From positions 1 to 8,150 of the forward strand of contig CAZTIH010000117.1 in NCBI GenBank assembly GCA_964613675.1: a stretch of DNA of 8,150 bases. The letters are read 5' to 3'. The translations under genes and the position numbers were made by a program. This document shows positions 1 to 6,583 of this stretch, piece after piece; position 1 is the stretch's first letter, and every line of letters starts with the position of its first letter. The notes beneath the pieces were generated by a model. That model searched no databases, had not been told where the DNA came from, and saw only the letters and a list, made by a program, of their open reading frames with translations. This DNA is from DAIUCA01 sp964613675 (GTDB lineage Bacteria > Pseudomonadota > Gammaproteobacteria > Competibacterales > Competibacteraceae).

Positions 1-14
1 CAGTTGACCCCACG

Positions 15-443
15 CTATGAAGGCGAATGAAACGGCGCTTCGGTCTTCAAAGGCGGTTTCGCCTCGACACTTTCATCAAGACGCTCCAATTCCCCCAACA
101 AACTCTCCAGGGCCGCTTCAAGCCATTCCACCCGATTGAGCAGTTGGCGACGATACTGGGCGAGTTCTTCAGGGGAACTACTGTGAAGGGTTTCTTCACC
201 CTGCAACCGATCTAACCCCGCGTCGAGTGCCCAAAACACATCCTTCGCCCGCCCCCCCTCTTCCGCGCTCCGAGCCAGCAACCGCAATAACGGGCGTCGC
301 CATTCCTGTAAAAATGCTTCTAACTCGGGGTGATGCGCTAGATATTCGCGCAAATCGGGGCGTTCTCCATCGCCGTTGAAATAATCAATGCGTTCGCGAA
401 GTCGTTTCGCCCGAAGCCGCCGAGATTCGTTAGATAAAGTCAT
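15..443 (-). CDS. Uncharacterised charged helical protein, last gene of the sulfotransferase operon
   Basis: I do not recognise this 142-residue protein. It is soluble-looking, with no signal peptide or membrane segment. The N-terminus is strongly basic and arginine-rich (about residues 8-18). The middle is rich in Leu, Arg and Glu (about 28-60). A long acidic heptad-like helix (about 90-125) could form a coiled coil, and the tail is proline-rich. The start at 443 is supported by an AGGGGAG ribosome site 7 bases upstream, inside the end of the preceding gene. The ATG lies 14 bases before the end of that gene, so the stop of one and start of the other overlap and translation is probably coupled. 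That suggests the two proteins act together. The stop is a TAG at 15-17. Being a real gene is well supported by coupling and ribosome site; the function is unknown. Confidence 0.72.
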   Translation of the reverse strand: MTLSNESRRLRAKRLRERIDYFNGDGERPDLREYLAHHPELEAFLQEWRRPLLRLLARSAEEGGRAKDVFWALDAGLDRLQGEETLHSSSPEELAQYRRQLLNRVEWLEAALESLLGELERLDESVEAKPPLKTEAPFHSPS

Positions 444-1019
444 CGAACCACTCCCCTGTGGACTTTTCCCCTGCGAGCTTTTGGGTTGTGGACGGCGTTT
501 TAATCGCAGACTCGGCGGGTTCCGATCCCTGAACGGTGGACGAGGCGGTCGAGGGGGGGGTTCCGGTCAGGGCTGCTAACTGTTGTCTCGTTTCCTGCAA
601 CTGCGCCTGGATCTCTTGAACCTGTTGCGCTAAAGGGGGAATTGCCGAATCACTCGTCCCCTTGCCGCGACCCCGATTTCCGCCCGTGCCTTTTGCCGCT
701 CGGGGACGTTGACCGCCCGCCGAAGTCAACCGCGACAGCAGTTGTTCGAGACGTTCCACATTGATTCCGTGCACAAAGGCCGCGCCTTCAACGGGTTCGG
801 TGAGCTGGGTCAACAAACGTTGTAAACGGGGACGACGGGCCATCGGGGCGTTTTGCGTGCGACGGGTCAGAAAGGTCAGCAATTGCGGTAACCGATCTTC
901 GCGAATGGCCGTTCCCGGCACAAACACGGCGTCTGCGGCGGGTTCGGTGAGCAGGGTCACTAAACGGCGAATGAGCGGTNNNNNNNNNNGCGGCCTCGGG
1001 GAACATCGGAAAAGGACAT
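430..1019 (-). CDS. Uncharacterised tandem-repeat protein with C-terminal coiled coil, interrupted by an assembly gap
   Basis: This is an unrecognised protein. The start is placed at ATG 1017-1019 because an AGGAG ribosome site lies 8 bases upstream (1028-1032). A GTG at 958-960 would cut off the first six residues of a repeat. Ten codons are readable before the N run, and the frame resumes after it. With exactly 10 N the two parts are out of frame, so the true gap length must leave remainder 2 when divided by 3. Two repeats of about 49 residues share the pattern L-x-x-L-T-E-P-x-x-x-A-x-F-V-x-G, followed by R-L-x-Q-L-L-x-x-L-T. A basic Gly/Arg/Lys-rich linker follows. Next comes a Gln-rich helix likely to form a coiled coil (coded about 565-636), then a Ser/Thr/Pro-rich stretch and an end with the aromatic-acidic motif WFDDFI. 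No signal peptide or membrane segment is visible. It lies 28 bp after the sulfotransferase gene and overlaps the next gene by 14 bp. A scaffold or regulator is possible, but I cannot support a function. Confidence 0.7.
712..978 (-). repeat. In-frame tandem repeat, 147-bp period
   Basis: The 13-base string CGGGTTCGGTGAG (plus-strand reading) occurs at 792-804 and 939-951, exactly 147 bases (49 codons) apart. The first protein unit is coded by 978-832 and the second, slightly shorter, by about 831-712. Most positions have diverged, while the LTEP core and the RLxQLLxxLT helix are kept, so the repeat is old and under protein-level selection. Confidence 0.8.
980..989. other. Assembly gap of 10 N
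   Basis: Ten undetermined bases lie inside the repeat protein gene, directly next to the first readable repeat unit. The number is probably a placeholder and not a measured length, because the reading frame does not join across exactly 10 bases. Further repeat copies could be hidden here. Confidence 0.97.
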
Positions 1020-1027
1020 AATCCAGT

Positions 1028-1032
1028 CTCCT
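1028..1032 (-). promoter_or_regulatory. Ribosome binding site that fixes the start of the repeat protein
   Basis: The minus strand reads AGGAG here, with 8 bases before the ATG at 1017-1019. It is the only good Shine-Dalgarno site near this gene's start. It shows that translation begins upstream of the N gap and not at the GTG downstream of it. Confidence 0.75.
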
Positions 1033-1047
1033 AAAAATTGATAAAAA

Positions 1048-1977
1048 TCAATACCCTAGCGAGATTGCGAGGGCTTGGACATTCGGAGATAACGGTTGGG
1101 CATCGGGACGCCAAGACAGCGGTTCATCTAGGGGACGTAAAACGACCGAGCGCGGGGTAAAGTGAGGATTGAGCAGGAATTTGATGTCGTTGCCCAAGCG
1201 CGCATTAAACGGCCCGATCGTCGAAAAGGGGGATTGTTCGGGATGTCGCATGGCCGAGAGGGCCGCCGCGTCCATGTCCAACCCCAACCACGTCCCCAGC
1301 GCACGAAATACGTCGTCCGGGCGCTCGATAAACGCTTCTCCCTTGACGCGATAGGCCTGTGACGGCGGAAGCGTGGCCAAAAAATCGAGGATGAGCTGAT
1401 GAACGTCGTGCCACAAAAATTGCGGATCGGGAAACGGTTCACCGTCCGTCACATCGAGAGACCCCAGGGTCAACAACATGGCGCGTCCCCCACGAACCTT
1501 AAACACGGATTCCCCTTGGTTGCGGGGATGGCGAAGCAAGTGGATGAAACGCGCCGTGGGAAAGGTTTCGATGAGGCGTTCGAGATAGCGCGGTTTGCGC
1601 AAATATCCCGGGCTTTTCTCCACCAAAATTAGGGGGTGAAAGTGTTCGACGAGTTCTTGATACAGTTCCCCCGTCGTCCAATCCGAACGCACTTTCAACC
1701 ACCGATAAGCCATCTGGATGCTGGCGAGGGTTTGTTCCCCGGCCAAGCGTTGGGCCAACGTTCGTAAAAGTCCGTGCCGCATCATCGGCCAGAACAAAGG
1801 TGATTTGGGATCTTCGGGGGCGTCCCCAAACCAAAATTCTTCCACCGTCTCGGCCATAAATAGGTTGAGTTCGGGGAGTCCCAAAAGCTGAGGATGCTGT
1901 CCCAAACAGCTGCAAAACAGCGATGTGAACGAACGGGGCGGGGCCAAAACGAAAATCGGAGACGAGACGGGGTTCAT
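1048..1977 (-). CDS. PAPS-dependent sulfotransferase
   Basis: This 309-residue cytoplasmic enzyme is expected to move a sulfate group from 3'-phosphoadenosine-5'-phosphosulfate (PAPS) to an acceptor. The 5'-phosphosulfate-binding loop is at residues 11-21 (LAPPRSFTSLF). The 3'-phosphate-binding region is at about 142-157 (ARFIHLLRHPRNQGES, with Arg149 and Ser157). A V-E-K-S-P motif sits at 119-123, as in many bacterial members. Length and motif order match the bacterial Sulfotransfer_3-like families. The ATG at 1975-1977 is preferred over the GTG at 1986, because its ATGA overlaps the stop of the upstream AlkP-like gene and a GGGG stretch lies just upstream. The overlap indicates translational coupling. 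The acceptor cannot be read from sequence; a polyketide, lipid, glycan or peptide are all possible. The nearby TPR gene recalls the known TPR-sulfotransferase fusions. Confidence 0.88.
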   Translation of the reverse strand: MNPVSSPIFVLAPPRSFTSLFCSCLGQHPQLLGLPELNLFMAETVEEFWFGDAPEDPKSPLFWPMMRHGLLRTLAQRLAGEQTLASIQMAYRWLKVRSDWTTGELYQELVEHFHPLILVEKSPGYLRKPRYLERLIETFPTARFIHLLRHPRNQGESVFKVRGGRAMLLTLGSLDVTDGEPFPDPQFLWHDVHQLILDFLATLPPSQAYRVKGEAFIERPDDVFRALGTWLGLDMDAAALSAMRHPEQSPFSTIGPFNARLGNDIKFLLNPHFTPRSVVLRPLDEPLSWRPDAQPLSPNVQALAISLGY

Positions 1978-2801
1978 CGCGCACACCCCGCCGTCGGCAC
2001 TCGCCCCTCAATCAACGGCACTTCAAATACTTTTTCGTGGAAAATCGGTCCGTGACCAAAATACCCCCCCTCGCCAAAGAGTTCGCCGTGATCCGCCGTC
2101 ACGATGATCCAGGTGTTGGGCGGACATTTGGCAAAGAGTTCGCCAATGAGGTGATCTACCTGTTGGACTTGGTAAATCTGTTGCAGGTGTAGCCGTCGCA
2201 TTTCGTCCTCGGGGAAGAAAGTTGAAGGCACCAACGGCGGCGGGCCATCGAGGTCGCGCAATACGCCGTGAACGCCAGAAATACGCGGTAAATCCGTGCC
2301 TTGCAGCCCGTAGGGATAATGTGTTTCCCCGAGGTTCAAGAAGTAAAACTGCGGGGAATCGGCAGGAAATTCGAGTTCTGCCACCATGTCGGCAAAGGCG
2401 TTGTGGTGAGGCATCAGTCGGTAGTCATCAAAATACCGATTGAACCCTGCGTGGGGATTCAGCACGGGGAGCGAAACCCGCGCCGTCGTGCGATAGCCGC
2501 GTTCTCGCAACACCCCCGCCAACGAAAACGACGGGACAAACGCCTTAAACGCCAATTCCAATTCAAGCCGTGCGCTCCACCGACGAAACTCGGTCTTGTA
2601 CACCTCCGACGCAAACACTCCCGTGGGGCTGTCGTGGGGCAGCAACCCCATAAACAGGGTGTAGTGGGAAGGACTCGTCCACGAAGCGTAGCTAAATCGC
2701 CGTTGAAGCGGGCCAAGTTGGGTTATGTTGGGCGGTCGCGCCGCTACCAAGCTATCAAAACGACAGCTATCTAAGACGATGAGAACGAGATGATTTGCCA
2801 T
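1974..2801 (-). CDS. Short alkaline-phosphatase/sulfatase-superfamily enzyme
   Basis: This 275-residue metal-dependent hydrolase or transferase carries the core motifs of the fold in order. They are metal-ligand Asp11 in LIVLDSCRFD, the nucleophile region T-S-P-S-H at 42-46, LNLGETHYPY at 155-164, VTADHGELFGE at 234-244 (Asp237, His238), His250, and VPLI at 261-264. Classical sulfatases have Cys or Ser at the nucleophile position, later turned into formylglycine, followed by x-P-S-R. Here the aligned residue is Thr42 and the Arg is His46. Thr nucleophiles are known in phosphoglycerol-transferase-like members such as LtaS, so phosphate chemistry is as likely as sulfate removal. The protein ends about 10 residues after VPLI, while usual members run about 100 residues or more further. 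There is no signal peptide, so it is probably cytoplasmic. It starts 4 bases after the TPR gene and its stop overlaps the sulfotransferase start. Confidence 0.82.
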   Translation of the reverse strand: MANHLVLIVLDSCRFDSLVAARPPNITQLGPLQRRFSYASWTSPSHYTLFMGLLPHDSPTGVFASEVYKTEFRRWSARLELELAFKAFVPSFSLAGVLRERGYRTTARVSLPVLNPHAGFNRYFDDYRLMPHHNAFADMVAELEFPADSPQFYFLNLGETHYPYGLQGTDLPRISGVHGVLRDLDGPPPLVPSTFFPEDEMRRLHLQQIYQVQQVDHLIGELFAKCPPNTWIIVTADHGELFGEGGYFGHGPIFHEKVFEVPLIEGRVPTAGCAR

Positions 2802-2805
2802 CGCC

Positions 2806-3867
2806 TTAACGACGGGTACGCCGCTGCCGCTTCAAAGCGCGTTTAAGCCGACGATCCAGTGTCCGCAAGGTCGGCGTATCCGTGAACGACGAATCCCCCG
2901 CCACGCGCTGTAAACACGCCATCAACACCTCAATGGCCTCGTCTGCATGTCCCATCAAATGCAAGTACGCTGCCTGTCGCCGCTGCCCTTGGGGACGCTG
3001 TTGCGCCGTGCGAGGGAGCTGTTGCCAGATCGCCTGAACTTCACTCGCAGCCTGGGCCTGAAGGCGGACGTCGATCCGAATCCATTGGGCTTGAGAGGCA
3101 CGCTTACCCGTCAATAGGGGGGCTAACAAGGTGTCCACCGCGCTGACTTCGCCAATGCGGGCGAGGGCGCGGGCCAGATTCAAACGGATTTTGGGGTCGC
3201 TCGAGTCATTCACCTGCTGGAGGGTCGCGGTGAGCAATCGGTCGGCAACCTCGTGCGATTGTTGTTGCCGCGCCACCTTCACCCGTAACGCGACCATCAC
3301 CCCTTCGAGAGGCTCGTAACGCAAGCCCTTGTCGAGCACTTCGGCGGCCTCGTCGAGCTTTTGTTGTCGCATGAGGTTCAACGCCAATTGTCGTCGAAGG
3401 GCCATCGCGCCGGGATTGAGGGCGAGGGCGTTTTTCAGGGCATTCACGGTGGCGTCGGGTTGTTGTTGCCGCTGATACACGCGACTTAACCCCTGCCATG
3501 ACTTCAACGCCTGTTGCGGTGCCAATGAAATCGCGGTGTGAAATGATTTTTCCGCCGCTGCTAAGTCCCCCATGAATCGCTGAGTTTCTCCCAAACCAAC
3601 GTGAGCGCGGGCAAGGGTGGGGGCGTGTTGAATTGCCGTCTCAAAGGCCTGAAGAGCAGGTTGCCAACGCCGTTGCCGCAAATAAATCTTGCCCACGCCG
3701 ATGAAGGCTTTGGGGAGCTTGCGTTCACACAACGATTCGTAAATTGCGAGGGCTTGGTCGTACTGCCGCTGCCGTACATGCTGTTTGGCCTGTTGTAATG
3801 CTTGTTGATCGTCATTGGGGGACTTTCCCCGTCGAGATTTGGGTTGCCAGGTATCCAAGGTCGTCAT
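2806..3867 (-). CDS. Tetratricopeptide-repeat protein
   Basis: This 353-residue protein consists mainly of TPR helix pairs at about residues 20-50, 53-86, 87-120, 123-155 and 156-188. A diverged helical region follows, with another TPR-like unit at about 298-325. Typical TPR positions (G-x-x-Y/L, A-x-x-x-F/Y, A-x-x-L-x-P) are visible, for example at GKIYLRQRRWQPALQAFETA. The tail (338-353) is extremely rich in Arg and Lys. No signal peptide or membrane segment is seen, so it is probably a cytoplasmic scaffold. The ATG at 3865-3867 is chosen because a GGAG ribosome site lies 9 bases upstream. The open frame runs further upstream through an IS605-like end and part of the neighbouring gene, but that extension is not protein-like. 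It begins the tight TPR/AlkP/sulfotransferase cluster. Its partners are unknown. Confidence 0.85.
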   Translation of the reverse strand: MTTLDTWQPKSRRGKSPNDDQQALQQAKQHVRQRQYDQALAIYESLCERKLPKAFIGVGKIYLRQRRWQPALQAFETAIQHAPTLARAHVGLGETQRFMGDLAAAEKSFHTAISLAPQQALKSWQGLSRVYQRQQQPDATVNALKNALALNPGAMALRRQLALNLMRQQKLDEAAEVLDKGLRYEPLEGVMVALRVKVARQQQSHEVADRLLTATLQQVNDSSDPKIRLNLARALARIGEVSAVDTLLAPLLTGKRASQAQWIRIDVRLQAQAASEVQAIWQQLPRTAQQRPQGQRRQAAYLHLMGHADEAIEVLMACLQRVAGDSSFTDTPTLRTLDRRLKRALKRQRRTRR

Positions 3868-3895
3868 GGGGTTGTTCTCCAAAAAATTAGGGGGG

Positions 3896-3928
3896 TTGAC
3901 ATCAACTCCGCCCTGAAAGACGGGGTTT
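3896..3928 (-). mobile_element. Degenerate IS200/IS605-type right end (solo relic)
   Basis: The plus strand begins TTGACATCAACTCCGCCC, continues with a TGAA loop and ends in GACGGGGTTT. It closely resembles the widespread end sequence of IS200/IS605 elements carrying tnpB, whose standard form is TTGACAT..CCCCGCCC-TGAA-GGGCGGGG. The hairpin arms are 3906-3913 and 3918-3925 with loop 3914-3917. Two of eight pairs are mismatched and one is T-G, so it has decayed. The orientation implies that tnpB would have been on the minus strand at higher coordinates, but that space holds the phosphopantetheinyl transferase gene and no transposase remains. The identification rests on remembered consensus. Confidence 0.62.
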
Positions 3929-3979
3929 GTCGCATGTTTAAGTGATGGGGCGTTCCGAGAAAATCTAAGGGGGCAGCCG

Positions 3980-4687
3980 CTAGGGATTTCCCTCAGGGAA
4001 CGCCGAAGCCTGAGTCGCCCACGCCATCCAGTACCCCGAGGGCAGCTCACCTAGGCCAATCCGCCAAGTCTGAGAGTCCTCAGGGGGAAAGTGACTGATA
4101 ATCTCTGGCATCAAGGTGAACCATACCCGATCTAGCCCGCCACTTAACCCCAATCCGCGGGCTTTCCAATAGGCTTCTTTCAAGGTCCACAACGCGAAAA
4201 AGTCCCGTTGGGGCGTCGAAGACCGCTTGAGTTGGGCGACTTCTTCGGGGTGAAAGTACCGTTTTGCAATCGAATCCCACTCGATGGGACGGCTAAATGA
4301 CTCGGTGTCAATGCCACAGGGCGTTCGATCCACGATCACTGCCACATTGCCGACCGTGTGGGTGAGGCTGAAGTGAAGATGGTGACCGACGACGGTGGGC
4401 CGATGTCCGGGGTTAGCGTTCCGCGACCACGCCGACGGTTCACATCCCAATGCCGCCCCCACCAGCGAACGCATTAACCCATGCGCCGCACGATAGCTGT
4501 CTCGATCTTGGGCGTGAACGAAGCGATGGAGCTGACGGTGTTCGTCGTCGTCGAGCCAAGTCTCGAAACCGCGTTGAGCCTGGGGGGTGAGTGTGGTCGG
4601 CGATAACCACGCCGCATAAGGCAAGGGCAACGGGGAGGGCCAGTGCAGTTGACCAGCGACATCAGGAACGGCGTTGACGGGAATCAT
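3980..4687 (-). CDS. Sfp-type 4'-phosphopantetheinyl transferase
   Basis: This 235-residue enzyme is expected to transfer the phosphopantetheine arm of coenzyme A onto a serine of acyl or peptidyl carrier proteins. That switches on polyketide synthases, peptide synthetases or fatty-acid carriers. Visible motifs are FSLTHT at 106-111 (the substrate-loop His110), GIDTE at 125-129 with Mg-binding Asp127 and Glu129, and FALWTLKEAYWKARGLGL at 164-181 with the W-x-x-K-E-A-x-x-K core (Lys170, Glu171, Lys175). The length fits the two-lobed Sfp/Gsp class. The start at 4685-4687 has no clear ribosome site, but no better start is seen. It lies 93 bp after the ATPase gene and 112 bp before the TPR gene on the same strand. 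It may belong to a secondary-metabolite or lipid pathway, but its carrier protein is not in the window. Confidence 0.92.
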   Translation of the reverse strand: MIPVNAVPDVAGQLHWPSPLPLPYAAWLSPTTLTPQAQRGFETWLDDDEHRQLHRFVHAQDRDSYRAAHGLMRSLVGAALGCEPSAWSRNANPGHRPTVVGHHLHFSLTHTVGNVAVIVDRTPCGIDTESFSRPIEWDSIAKRYFHPEEVAQLKRSSTPQRDFFALWTLKEAYWKARGLGLSGGLDRVWFTLMPEIISHFPPEDSQTWRIGLGELPSGYWMAWATQASAFPEGNP

Positions 4688-4732
4688 GGGCGTTTGCGCG
4701 ACAGAATTTATTGTCTCAGAGCGGGTAGGAGG

Positions 4733-4759
4733 TGCTGAGGCGGTGGGACATGCTGAGGC
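4733..4759. repeat. Short direct repeat TGCTGAGGC x2 between the ATPase and PPTase genes
   Basis: TGCTGAGGC occurs at 4733-4741 and 4751-4759, 18 bases apart, in the 93-bp gap upstream of the phosphopantetheinyl transferase. The copies would face nearly the same side of the helix (about 1.7 turns apart), so a regulator site is conceivable. Chance cannot be excluded for nine bases. Confidence 0.4.
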
Positions 4760-4780
4760 ACGAAGCGCATCATTAGCACT

Positions 4781-6037
4781 TCATTTTTCCAAGCGTACCG
4801 GTGGATCGGTCTCTTGGAGCGCTGCCTCAACGGCCCCAGCGCCGACGAGTTGTCCGATGGGCACTTCTTCCAAGAGCGAATGCAGCCGACTGACCTCATC
4901 GAGCACGGTCAATTGGGTCGCGCCCCCCCCTCGGGGACGATGCGCCACGACGATAAATGGCGACATATCGGCCCCTAAGGCATCGAGTAATCCGGGATTG
5001 TGGGTCGTCAACAGCACATCGAGACCGCGTTGCGCCCCTAACTGGTCGATGGCCTGGAGCAATAATGACAATCTCGCCGGATGCAATCCCGTGTCGGCTT
5101 CTTCTAGGGCCAACAAACTGCCGGCGGGACGGGTCAACAGCGCGGTCAACATCGCTAAGAACCGCAGAGTTCCATCGGACATCGCCCGGGCATCGACCGT
5201 CGTGACGGTGTCGTCAGGCCAAACCTCTTCGCAGTACAACATGGCATCGCTGGCCAACCGCCCGACCACTTCCGCGTACACGCGCCGAATGGGTTGACCG
5301 GGGAGAAGTTGTAAAAATTCGGTCAACTGCTGTGTGAGGGCTGCCTGTGCGTCTTTGGGCATCCCGGCAATAAATCCCGCCAAATTGTGACCATCGGCGG
5401 CCAGACGTTCGCCCAGGGGAGAAAAGGAGCGCATGGCGGCGGCGTGGGGTTCGAGGGCAAAAAATTGGGTGAGGGTGTTGAGGAGTTGGTGAATGGGTTG
5501 CAACAACGTTTCGGGGAGGGCCTGGCGACTGAGCTGAACCGCGACGGACTGTTGGCGTTGCGCGATTAGGGGACGGCGTTCTCGTTCCACCAGCACGTTG
5601 AGGCGATGTTCTCCGATGACTTCGGCATTAAATAGCGTTTGTTCCATCACTGAGGGTTTACCGCGTTTGGCGGGGAGCTGACGACGTAGCGTGAGATTTT
5701 CGGCAGCGATTCGGGCCATCGTTGGCGTGACGCTTAACGCGATGCGGTGACGCAACTCCACCTGATCGTCCTGTTGCACCTGGGTTTCGAGGAGAATCTC
5801 GCCCTGTCCCCGCAAGCTCGACCACAAAAGTCCGCCGCGAAGGGGCGGGACAAATTCGCCTCCCCCCAACGCAACGGTGGGATCCATGCCGGACGCAAGG
5901 CGTTGTAAACACCGAAGGGCATCGAGGAAATTGGATTTACCACTAGCATTCGCGCCGATGAGTACGGTGATGGGGTCAAAAAATAGGGTGGCATCGGCAT
6001 AGCTTTTCCACTGCACGACCCGCAATGCTTTCAACAT
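4781..6037 (-). CDS. SMC/RecF-like AAA ATPase (AAA_21 type)
   Basis: This 418-residue ABC-type ATPase has the RecF/SMC head arrangement. The N-terminal strand pair LKALRVVQWKSYADATLFF is followed by Walker A GANASGKSN at 28-36. An inserted middle region of about 60-280 carries charged helices. The signature motif MSDGTLR is at 286-292, Walker B with catalytic Glu (LLALEEADTGLHP) at 308-320, and the H-loop TTHN at 344-347. There is no zinc hook or long coiled coil, and no TOPRIM nuclease domain is visible at the C-terminus, so it is not an OLD nuclease. The start at 6035-6037 is chosen over ATGs at 6058 and 6130 because GGAG lies 8 bases upstream and family similarity begins there. Relatives often pair with a small DUF4276/RloB-type partner, but none is present. 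A role in defence or DNA handling is possible but unproven. Confidence 0.88.
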   Translation of the reverse strand: MLKALRVVQWKSYADATLFFDPITVLIGANASGKSNFLDALRCLQRLASGMDPTVALGGGEFVPPLRGGLLWSSLRGQGEILLETQVQQDDQVELRHRIALSVTPTMARIAAENLTLRRQLPAKRGKPSVMEQTLFNAEVIGEHRLNVLVERERRPLIAQRQQSVAVQLSRQALPETLLQPIHQLLNTLTQFFALEPHAAAMRSFSPLGERLAADGHNLAGFIAGMPKDAQAALTQQLTEFLQLLPGQPIRRVYAEVVGRLASDAMLYCEEVWPDDTVTTVDARAMSDGTLRFLAMLTALLTRPAGSLLALEEADTGLHPARLSLLLQAIDQLGAQRGLDVLLTTHNPGLLDALGADMSPFIVVAHRPRGGGATQLTVLDEVSRLHSLLEEVPIGQLVGAGAVEAALQETDPPVRLEK

Positions 6038-6109
6038 GGGGGGATCTCCGTTAAACATCGAATTAAGGCCATTGGGCCGACAATGTGAAGGTAGAGGGAG
6101 ATCCCCATG
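6035..6109. promoter_or_regulatory. Divergent intergenic region with mirror-image start sites
   Basis: CATGGGGGGATCTCC at 6035-6049 and GGAGATCCCCATG at 6097-6109 form an inverted repeat, perfect except for two extra G in the left arm. Each arm contains the GGAG ribosome site and ATG of one of the two divergent genes. Between them are smaller inverted repeats: CATTG at 6070-6074 with CAATG at 6081-6085, and GGCC-ATTG-GGCC at 6067-6078. Promoters for both genes must lie here or in the coding ends, but I see no convincing -35/-10 pair. Confidence 0.6.
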
Positions 6110-6580
6110 ATTCGGCTTACCCCAGAACACACCCCGAGTTTTTGTCTGAGCTTAAGCGCATTAATTTTATTTTGGCCGGCGATAGCATTGCCGATGTTGC
6201 GGATAGAGCAATTTGGCATGGTGCGGGAAAGCAGCTTGTTAGCGGGCATCCTCGAACTGCTCGATAGTTCTGATTGGTGGTTGGGGGTCATTTTGATGGG
6301 GTTTTCACTCGCATTGCCATTGCTGAAATTGGTTTTAATTATGGGACTGTGCGTGAACCCTTGGGAACCGCGTCCTTGGCGGGGGCGTTTGCAAAAACTC
6401 ACCGTGGGGATCGGGAAATGGGGCATGTTGGATGTGTTTTTTGTGGGGTGTGTGGTCATGTTCATTAAACTGGGCCAGGGCACGATGGGATTTGCCCCGC
6501 TTATTGGTACGGGTGTCTTTGCGTTGATGGTGACTTGCAGTTTACTGGCGGGCCAATTGTTGCCACGAGAGCCTGCTTAA
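6107..6580 (+). CDS. pqiA: PqiA-like inner-membrane protein, single module
   Basis: This 157-residue membrane protein has about four transmembrane helices (roughly 12-34, 56-80, 103-124 and 128-151). The family hallmark IGKWGMLDVFFVG, matching K-W-S-M-L-D-V-F in PqiA/LetA, is at about 102-114. A conserved Pro in the first helix and the SLALPLLKL stretch also fit. Full-length PqiA/LetA proteins (about 400 residues) carry two such modules and CxxC zinc ribbons. Here there is one module and no CxxC pair. It probably sits in the inner membrane as the partner of the MCE protein coded 3 bp downstream, helping lipid movement across the envelope. The start at 6107 has a GGAG ribosome site 6 bases upstream. 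The gene symbol is by family similarity only. Confidence 0.85.
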   Translation: MIRLTPEHTPSFCLSLSALILFWPAIALPMLRIEQFGMVRESSLLAGILELLDSSDWWLGVILMGFSLALPLLKLVLIMGLCVNPWEPRPWRGRLQKLTVGIGKWGMLDVFFVGCVVMFIKLGQGTMGFAPLIGTGVFALMVTCSLLAGQLLPREPA

Positions 6581-6583
6581 ACC

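Noticed and set aside
2301..2774. A 157-codon open frame on the plus strand
   Set aside because: It is antisense to the AlkP-like gene, rich in Arg/Lys, and has no domain pattern.
3896..3924. TTGACA as a plus-strand -35 promoter box
   Set aside because: There is no -10-like sequence at the right spacing (GACGGG there), and the box is part of the IS605-type end.
3868..4050. A 61-codon N-terminal extension of the TPR protein
   Set aside because: It would run through the IS605-like hairpin and into the PPTase gene. The GGAG-preceded ATG at 3867 is a much better start.
4701..4716. Possible hairpin GACA...TGTC upstream of the PPTase gene
   Set aside because: Only four base pairs can form, which is too weak for a terminator or operator claim.
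4674..5297. A 207-codon open frame on the plus strand
   Set aside because: It lies antisense to the ATPase and PPTase start, has a low-complexity Ser/Arg/Pro composition and matches no family. The ATPase frame carries all the motifs.
6031..6483. A 150-codon open frame on the minus strand
   Set aside because: It is antisense to the PqiA-like gene, whose membrane helices and KWGMLDVF motif are clearly coding. The composition is Asn/Ser/Met-rich and not protein-like.
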